Shown: positions 6,184 through 9,599 of the stretch, piece by piece | How the letters are laid out: each line of letters begins with the position of its first letter | How positions within the stretch are numbered: the first letter of the stretch is position 1 | Assembly: GCA_003567075.1 (NCBI GenBank) | Contig: PXAU01000207.1 | Coordinates: 1 to 9,599 of the forward strand | Direction: 5' to 3' | Source of the DNA: Trueperaceae bacterium | GTDB taxonomy: Bacteria; Deinococcota; Deinococci; Deinococcales; Trueperaceae | Length of the DNA stretch: 9,599 nt | Made by a program: the position numbers and the translations under genes | Notes under the pieces: model-generated | What the model saw: the letters and a program-made list of their open reading frames with translations, nothing else | Told to the model about the DNA's origin: nothing | Databases searched by the model: none

Positions 6184-6242
6184 CCGAAACGCTGCGTCGA
6201 CCCGCAACGCAGTGTCGACCCGCAACGCGGCGTCGACCCGCA
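6171..6242. repeat. Four tandem 18-bp repeats (GTCGAC core) in the divergent intergenic region
   Basis: Copies are at 6171-6188, 6189-6206, 6207-6224 and 6225-6242, with consensus acgcggcgtcgacccgca. Copy 4 matches the consensus; copy 2 differs at 1 position, copies 1 and 3 at 2 each. The array abuts the proposed -35 of the regulator and lies about 125 bp before the plus-strand cluster. Tandem direct repeats overlapping a -35 are the known arrangement of SARP binding sites, although those usually have 11- or 22-bp periods; 18 bp is unusual. The array reads open in plus-strand frames, giving Ala-Ser-Thr-Arg-Asn repeats, but no credible gene covers it. From 6243 to 6351 I see no other site or gene. 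Confidence 0.75.
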
Positions 6243-6365
6243 GACGGTATGGCGGCAGCGAGACGGACCTGTTCGCACCAATCGCTGCCACGACGAGCGC
6301 TCCACGTTCTCTCCACGCAACGGACGCGTCGAGCGCCGAGAGTGGATGTACGGGAGACGTGGCCC

Positions 6366-7067
6366 ATGGTGACGAGCGAACTCGTTGCTCTCGAGGCGCT
6401 GGCGTTCCAGGCGTACCTCGCCTGGCCGTGGCAGCTCGCCGGCGACGTGCTCGCGTTGGCGGGCGTCGCCCTCATCCTGTGGGGAGGCGTGCGCGCTGGC
6501 GCCTACGTGGCGGTGCTGCTGGCGCTGCTGTGGCTGGGCATGGGTTCGCTGACCGCCGTCACCGCCGCGCGCCACGACCACCTCCTCGGCGCCCTCGCCG
6601 CGGCGGTGCTCGTGGCGCAGGGACTGCTGTTCGCTGCGCTCGTGCCGAGATCGAGCGCCGTGTTCGGTGGGCGGGCCAGCCCCGTGACGTGGGTCGGCAT
6701 CGCGTTCGCCGGCTACGCGCTGTTCGGAAATGCGCTCGTGGCGTGGGCGTTGCGGCGTGTTGGCGTCGACGTTGCGATCAGCGGGCTGACGCCGCCTTGG
6801 CTGGTCGTCTACACGATCGGCGTGGTGCTGGTGGCGCGGCCACCGGCCTTGGCGCTCGTGCTGCCACTACCGCTCGTGCTGGCGCTCGCCGGCGCTTGGG
6901 TGCTCGCGACGGAACCGCATGAGCAGATCGGTCTGCTGCTCGGTGGCGCGGTCGGGGCCTGGCTCGTGTGGAGGCGGCGCGCCGGTCCCAGGGCGGCGCT
7001 GCCCGGGCCGCGCGGCGCACGTCCGCCGGAACGGGGGTGGAGCCTGGACCTACCCGACGAGCCTTGA
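6366..7067 (+). CDS. DUF6064-like integral membrane protein
   Basis: The product has 233 residues with about seven hydrophobic segments (near 24-40, 45-65, 72-93, 107-129, 142-157, 161-181 and 188-202) and a polar Pro/Arg-rich cytoplasm-like tail (204-233). The order of features recalls DUF6064 as I know it: AYLAWPWQL near the N-terminus, LLALLWLGMG (51-60), GYALFGNALV (117-126), GLTPPWLVVYTIGVVLVARPP (140-160) and a late ATEPHEQIGLLLGG segment. The family's role is unknown, and the match is from memory of its pattern. The start at ATG 6366 follows GGGAG (6352-6356) by 9 nt. The frame is open upstream to 6168, but that extension is an Arg/Thr-rich translation of the tandem repeat and is unlikely to be coding. 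It is the first gene of the plus-strand cluster, divergent from the regulator, with 61 bp to the next gene. Confidence 0.65.
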   Translation: MVTSELVALEALAFQAYLAWPWQLAGDVLALAGVALILWGGVRAGAYVAVLLALLWLGMGSLTAVTAARHDHLLGALAAAVLVAQGLLFAALVPRSSAVFGGRASPVTWVGIAFAGYALFGNALVAWALRRVGVDVAISGLTPPWLVVYTIGVVLVARPPALALVLPLPLVLALAGAWVLATEPHEQIGLLLGGAVGAWLVWRRRAGPRAALPGPRGARPPERGWSLDLPDEP

Positions 7068-7085
7068 GACACGGCGTCGAGTTCC

Positions 7086-7110
7086 TCGCCGGCGAGCCGC
7101 TCGCCGGCGA
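7086..7110 (+). other. Strong GC hairpin before the 7129 gene
   Basis: The 10-bp perfect palindrome TCGCCGGCGA appears twice, at 7086-7095 and 7101-7110. Together they can pair as a 10-bp stem with a GCCGC loop, or each can fold alone. It lies 18 bp after the membrane-protein stop and 4 bp before the AAGGAGG ribosome site at 7115-7121, with no T-run. It may be a partial terminator, an mRNA-stabilising stem that uncouples the levels of the two genes, or a translational control element. Confidence 0.5.
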
Positions 7111-7128
7111 AGCCAAGGAGGTACGTGC

Positions 7129-7683
7129 ATGAACAGGAAGCGCGCGATCATGGGTCTGGCGCTGGCGCTCTTCGTGACCGTCCACAGCGCGGCGCCGCTG
7201 CAGGCCGTCGACCCGATCGAGAGCAGCGTGATGGCGGGACCCCACGAGGCGTACCAGATCGTCTGCGCCATCCTCGAGGACGAGAGCTGGATGCATGACG
7301 GGATCATGCACATCCGCAACCGCAGGCTGGCGAGCGTGGTGATCTCCGACAGCATCGCCCACGCGGGGACGGGGACGATCGTGTCCAGCGCCGACATCGA
7401 CACGGTCAGCGGACACATGGTGTACGCCGGTACCCTCGAGATCCGCCCCGACGCGCTCGACGGCTTCTGGAGCGGCGTCTTCACCATCCTGATCGACGAC
7501 GACGGGCTGCGTGGCCAGGCCGTGCTCCACGGCAACGGCCCCGACCTGGAGGGGATGTACGTCGTCTCCGACCTCACCCCGCTGCCGCCCGCTCGGCTCG
7601 AGGGCTTCGCGGCGGCCTGCGACGGCAACCCGCCGATCGCGGGCACGCACGCGGTGGGAGCCTACTACCGGCTGCGGCCCTAG
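7129..7683 (+). CDS. Secreted protein of unknown family, probably all-beta
   Basis: I do not recognise this 184-residue protein. It has a clear Sec signal peptide: MNRKR, a hydrophobic core (about 7-20), then APLQA with probable cleavage after A26. No lipobox cysteine is present, so it should be released from the membrane. The mature part (about 158 residues) alternates hydrophobic and polar residues with many glycines: GTGTIVSSADIDTVSG (80-95), YAGTLEIRP (99-107), GFWSGVFTILIDDDG (112-126) and LRGQAVLHGNGPDLEGMYVVSD (127-148). This strand-rich, glycine-punctuated pattern suggests a small beta barrel or sandwich, for example lipocalin- or DUF3224-like, but that is inference. Only two cysteines (C46, C164) remain after cleavage, a possible disulfide. 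ATG 7129 has AAGGAGG 7 nt upstream. It precedes the propeller gene by 72 bp on the same strand and may be co-expressed. Confidence 0.8.
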   Translation: MNRKRAIMGLALALFVTVHSAAPLQAVDPIESSVMAGPHEAYQIVCAILEDESWMHDGIMHIRNRRLASVVISDSIAHAGTGTIVSSADIDTVSGHMVYAGTLEIRPDALDGFWSGVFTILIDDDGLRGQAVLHGNGPDLEGMYVVSDLTPLPPARLEGFAAACDGNPPIAGTHAVGAYYRLRP

Positions 7684-7755
7684 CGCTGCGGCCGTGAGGC
7701 CTCTGTGAAGCGACGCGAAACCCATCCACCAGGAACGAAGGAACGGGAGAGGACC

Positions 7756-9414
7756 ATGCGAACGCTCGTCATCGCACTCGCACTGCTGCTGGGCGCGATC
7801 GCCTTGGCCGAGGCCGAGGTGCACGTGCTCGTCACGGGTTCAGCGCTTCAGAGCGCCAACGGTATCGCGTTCGGGCCGGACGGCACCTTGTACGTGAGCA
7901 GCTCGATAGGGCGTGCGATCTGGCTGATCGATCCCAGCGACGGTCAGATCCTCGAGCGCCGCGGTCCCGGGACCGGCCTCGACTCGCCCAACGCCATCGC
8001 CGTCGCGGCCGACGGCTCGCTCTACTGGTCGGACATCCTGAGCGGCGACGTCGGTCGGCGCGGAGTGGACGGCGAGGTGACAAAGCAGTTCGTGGCACCC
8101 GGCGTCAACGCGCTCACCTTCTCGCCCGACGGCCGCCTGTTCGCGAGCATCAACTACCAAGGGGACGGACTCGTCGAGCTCGATCCGATGCTGCTCGGCG
8201 CACCGCGGCCGATCGTGGTCGCGAGCGAGGAGAACCCGTACCCGCTCGGCTTCATGAACGTCTTCGACTTTGGCCCGGATGGACGCCTGTACGGCCCGCT
8301 GCACGCCGCCGGCATGCTGATCGGCATCGATGTGGACTCCTGCGAGGCCACCTCGGACCCCTGGAGCGACTGCGACATCCGGGTGCTGGGGGACGACTTC
8401 CACATGCCGGTCTCCGCCACGTTCGACGCGCACGGTCGCCTGCACGTCGTGGACCAGCCTGGCACCGTCTTCATCGTCGACATCGTCAGCGGCGAGCGCA
8501 GCGTGCTCGTCGCCGACCTCCCGCCGATCATCCACTGCCTGGCGTTCGACCCTGCCGGTGATCTGTTCGTCACGAACTACGTCGAGGGGGCGATCTACCG
8601 CATCGCGCCGGACGGCACGTGGCACGTCGTCCGCCCGGGCGGCCTGATCGCGCCGCAGGGCATCGTAGTCGTGGAGGGGCCCGACGGCAGCGAGATGCTC
8701 TACGTCGCCGACAGCTACTCGCTCCGGACGTTCGACGCCGCCAGCGGACGCCACGTCCGCACGGTCCCGACCGCCGAACTGAAGCCCGGCCTGGCGTACC
8801 CGCACACCGTCGCGCGTCACGGTGACCACCTGGTGCTCGCGTCGCCCTACAAGGGCGTGGTGCAGATCTGGGACCCCCGAACCGAGACGGTGGTCGAGCA
8901 GCACGTTCTTCCCTTCACCGGCAACGTCATCGCCTTCCAGGACGACCTGGTCGCGATCGATCTGTTGCTGGGCGGCGTCGTCTGGGCCGCCACGGGGGAG
9001 ATGATCCTGCCCGTCGATCAGCAGCAGGTCTTCCTGCCGAGCGGCCTCGCGACTGACGGCGAGCGGCTGTGGGTCTCCGATTGGGCCACCGGGATCGTGT
9101 GGCAGCTGACCTTCGACGCTCGGAACGTGCTCGAGCGCCTACCGATCGCGTTCGAGTTGCCGAACCCAGAGGGTGTGGCGCTCGATCACCAGGGCGGACT
9201 CCTGGTTGTCGAGGAGGGCGCCGGGCGGCTGTCGCGCATCGACCTGGCGAGCGGCGAAGTGCACGTGATCGCCGAGGGCCTGGCGCTCGGCACGCCGGGA
9301 TCGCAGGTGTTTCCGCCCTCCTGGTTCTTCAGCGGCGTGGCGGTCGGTGCCGACGGCACGATCTACGTCACCAGCGACGTCGACAACGCGATCTATCGGA
9401 TCGAGCCGCGCTAG
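7756..9414 (+). CDS. Secreted NHL/SMP-30-like beta-propeller protein with about twelve blade repeats
   Basis: The product has 552 residues: a signal peptide (MRTLVIALALLLGAIALAEA, cleavage likely after A20), then only propeller blades. Each repeat carries the pattern 'N/G-I/V-A-F-x-P-D-G-x-L-Y-V-S ... I-x-R-I-D-P'. I count twelve, at about residues 34-60, 77-106, 117-144, 167-194, 218-246, 259-287, 299-331, 349-375, 390-413, 428-456, 471-500 and 525-551. Twelve suits two six-bladed propellers in one chain. Relatives include NHL-repeat, SMP-30/gluconolactonase and Vgb lyase-like proteins, which bind ligands or metals or are sugar-lactone hydrolases; no clear metal triad is evident, so enzyme activity is not claimed. 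C196 and C206 could form a disulfide. Start ATG 7756 follows GGGAG (7745-7749) by 6 nt; the open frame from GTG 7705 lacks a signal peptide start. The next gene begins a similar protein. Confidence 0.9.
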   Translation: MRTLVIALALLLGAIALAEAEVHVLVTGSALQSANGIAFGPDGTLYVSSSIGRAIWLIDPSDGQILERRGPGTGLDSPNAIAVAADGSLYWSDILSGDVGRRGVDGEVTKQFVAPGVNALTFSPDGRLFASINYQGDGLVELDPMLLGAPRPIVVASEENPYPLGFMNVFDFGPDGRLYGPLHAAGMLIGIDVDSCEATSDPWSDCDIRVLGDDFHMPVSATFDAHGRLHVVDQPGTVFIVDIVSGERSVLVADLPPIIHCLAFDPAGDLFVTNYVEGAIYRIAPDGTWHVVRPGGLIAPQGIVVVEGPDGSEMLYVADSYSLRTFDAASGRHVRTVPTAELKPGLAYPHTVARHGDHLVLASPYKGVVQIWDPRTETVVEQHVLPFTGNVIAFQDDLVAIDLLLGGVVWAATGEMILPVDQQQVFLPSGLATDGERLWVSDWATGIVWQLTFDARNVLERLPIAFELPNPEGVALDHQGGLLVVEEGAGRLSRIDLASGEVHVIAEGLALGTPGSQVFPPSWFFSGVAVGADGTIYVTSDVDNAIYRIEPR

Positions 9415-9420
9415 CGCGGC
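9405..9420. other. Perfect 16-bp palindrome centred on a stop codon
   Basis: GCCGCGCTAGCGCGGC equals its own reverse complement, and the propeller gene's TAG stop (9412-9414) sits in its centre. With a loop-free centre it would form a hairpin of about 6 bp in RNA. It precedes the RBS of the next gene by 26 bp and has no T-run. It may be a weak terminator or attenuator, an RNA end protector, or a protein site. Confidence 0.5.
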
Positions 9421-9456
9421 GCATCGGCGCTGCGAACAGTGCCAGAGGAGGGCAGC

Positions 9457-9599
9457 ATGCGAGTGCTCATCGGAATGCTCGTCGTATCCCTCGTCGCGGG
9501 CTTCGGCCCGCTCCACGTGGGCCTGAGCGAAGGCGCCTCCGCGCCGCTCCTTGCCTCGGCTGGGCCAGGGTACGACGTGACCGTGCTCGCCACGGGCGC
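9457..9599 (+). CDS. Second secreted propeller-like protein, N-terminal fragment (cut by window edge)
   Basis: The first 47 codons are present. The start ATG 9457 has an excellent GGAGG site (9447-9451) 5 nt upstream. MRVLIGMLVVSLVAGFGPLH is a signal peptide core; cleavage could fall after ASA (27-29) or further on at LLASA. The mature start, GPGYDVTVLATG, resembles EVHVLVTG at residues 21-28 of the preceding propeller protein, which directly leads into its first blade. I infer that this is a tandem paralogue, made by gene duplication, although no blade is visible before the window ends. It starts 42 bp after the previous stop and is likely co-transcribed. Confidence 0.75.
   Translation, partial: MRVLIGMLVVSLVAGFGPLHVGLSEGASAPLLASAGPGYDVTVLATG

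Noticed and set aside
6168..6365. Longer start for the DUF6064-like protein
   Set aside because: The extension translates the tandem repeats into Arg/Thr/Pro-rich sequence, lacks membrane character, and a ribosome site precedes ATG 6366.
7671..7693. Direct repeat gctgcggcc at 7671 and 7685
   Set aside because: Nine bases, across a stop codon in GC-rich DNA; too short to be meaningful alone.
7840..8904. 354-codon minus-strand frame over the propeller gene
   Set aside because: Antisense shadow; the plus strand shows a signal peptide and regular blade repeats.

Overview
This is a GC-rich bacterial chromosome segment with no rRNA, tRNA, CRISPR array or insertion sequence that I can see. Closely packed genes, a VapBC pair, a stand-alone DegV protein, a very large BTAD/AAA ATPase/TPR regulator and secreted beta-propeller proteins would suit Deinococcota (Trueperaceae-like), Actinomycetota or Chloroflexota. 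I lean weakly to the first because two genes (lrp-like and degV) have -10-like hexamers only 6 nt ahead of their starts, as in leaderless genes. The assignment is inference.

Left part, minus strand (1-759): the first 49 codons of a Cys/Met-metabolism PLP enzyme, cut by the window edge, sit 3 bp downstream of an Lrp/AsnC-type regulator gene. The pair looks like a sulfur amino acid operon. The Lrp gene is odd: its reading frame clearly extends upstream through the HTH, but no ATG, GTG or TTG lies between the in-frame stop and the HTH.

Plus strand 903-2533: a vapB-vapC toxin-antitoxin operon with overlapping stop and start codons and a dyad-rich, AT-richer promoter, then a complete DegV-family fatty-acid-binding protein gene.

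Minus strand 2568-6038: one 1156-residue regulator with an OmpR-type winged helix, BTAD domain, AAA ATPase and TPR-like C-terminus. It is transcribed divergently from a plus-strand cluster. The 327-bp intergenic region holds a perfect 10-bp inverted repeat, a second hairpin, a -10-like element reading toward the regulator, and four tandem copies of an 18-bp repeat abutting that promoter.

Plus strand 6366-9599 (runs off the window): a DUF6064-like membrane protein, a 184-residue secreted protein of unknown family, a 552-residue secreted protein with about twelve beta-propeller blade repeats, and the start of a second secreted protein whose mature N-terminus resembles the propeller's. These may form an export-linked accessory cluster controlled by the divergent regulator. 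That link rests on gene arrangement alone.
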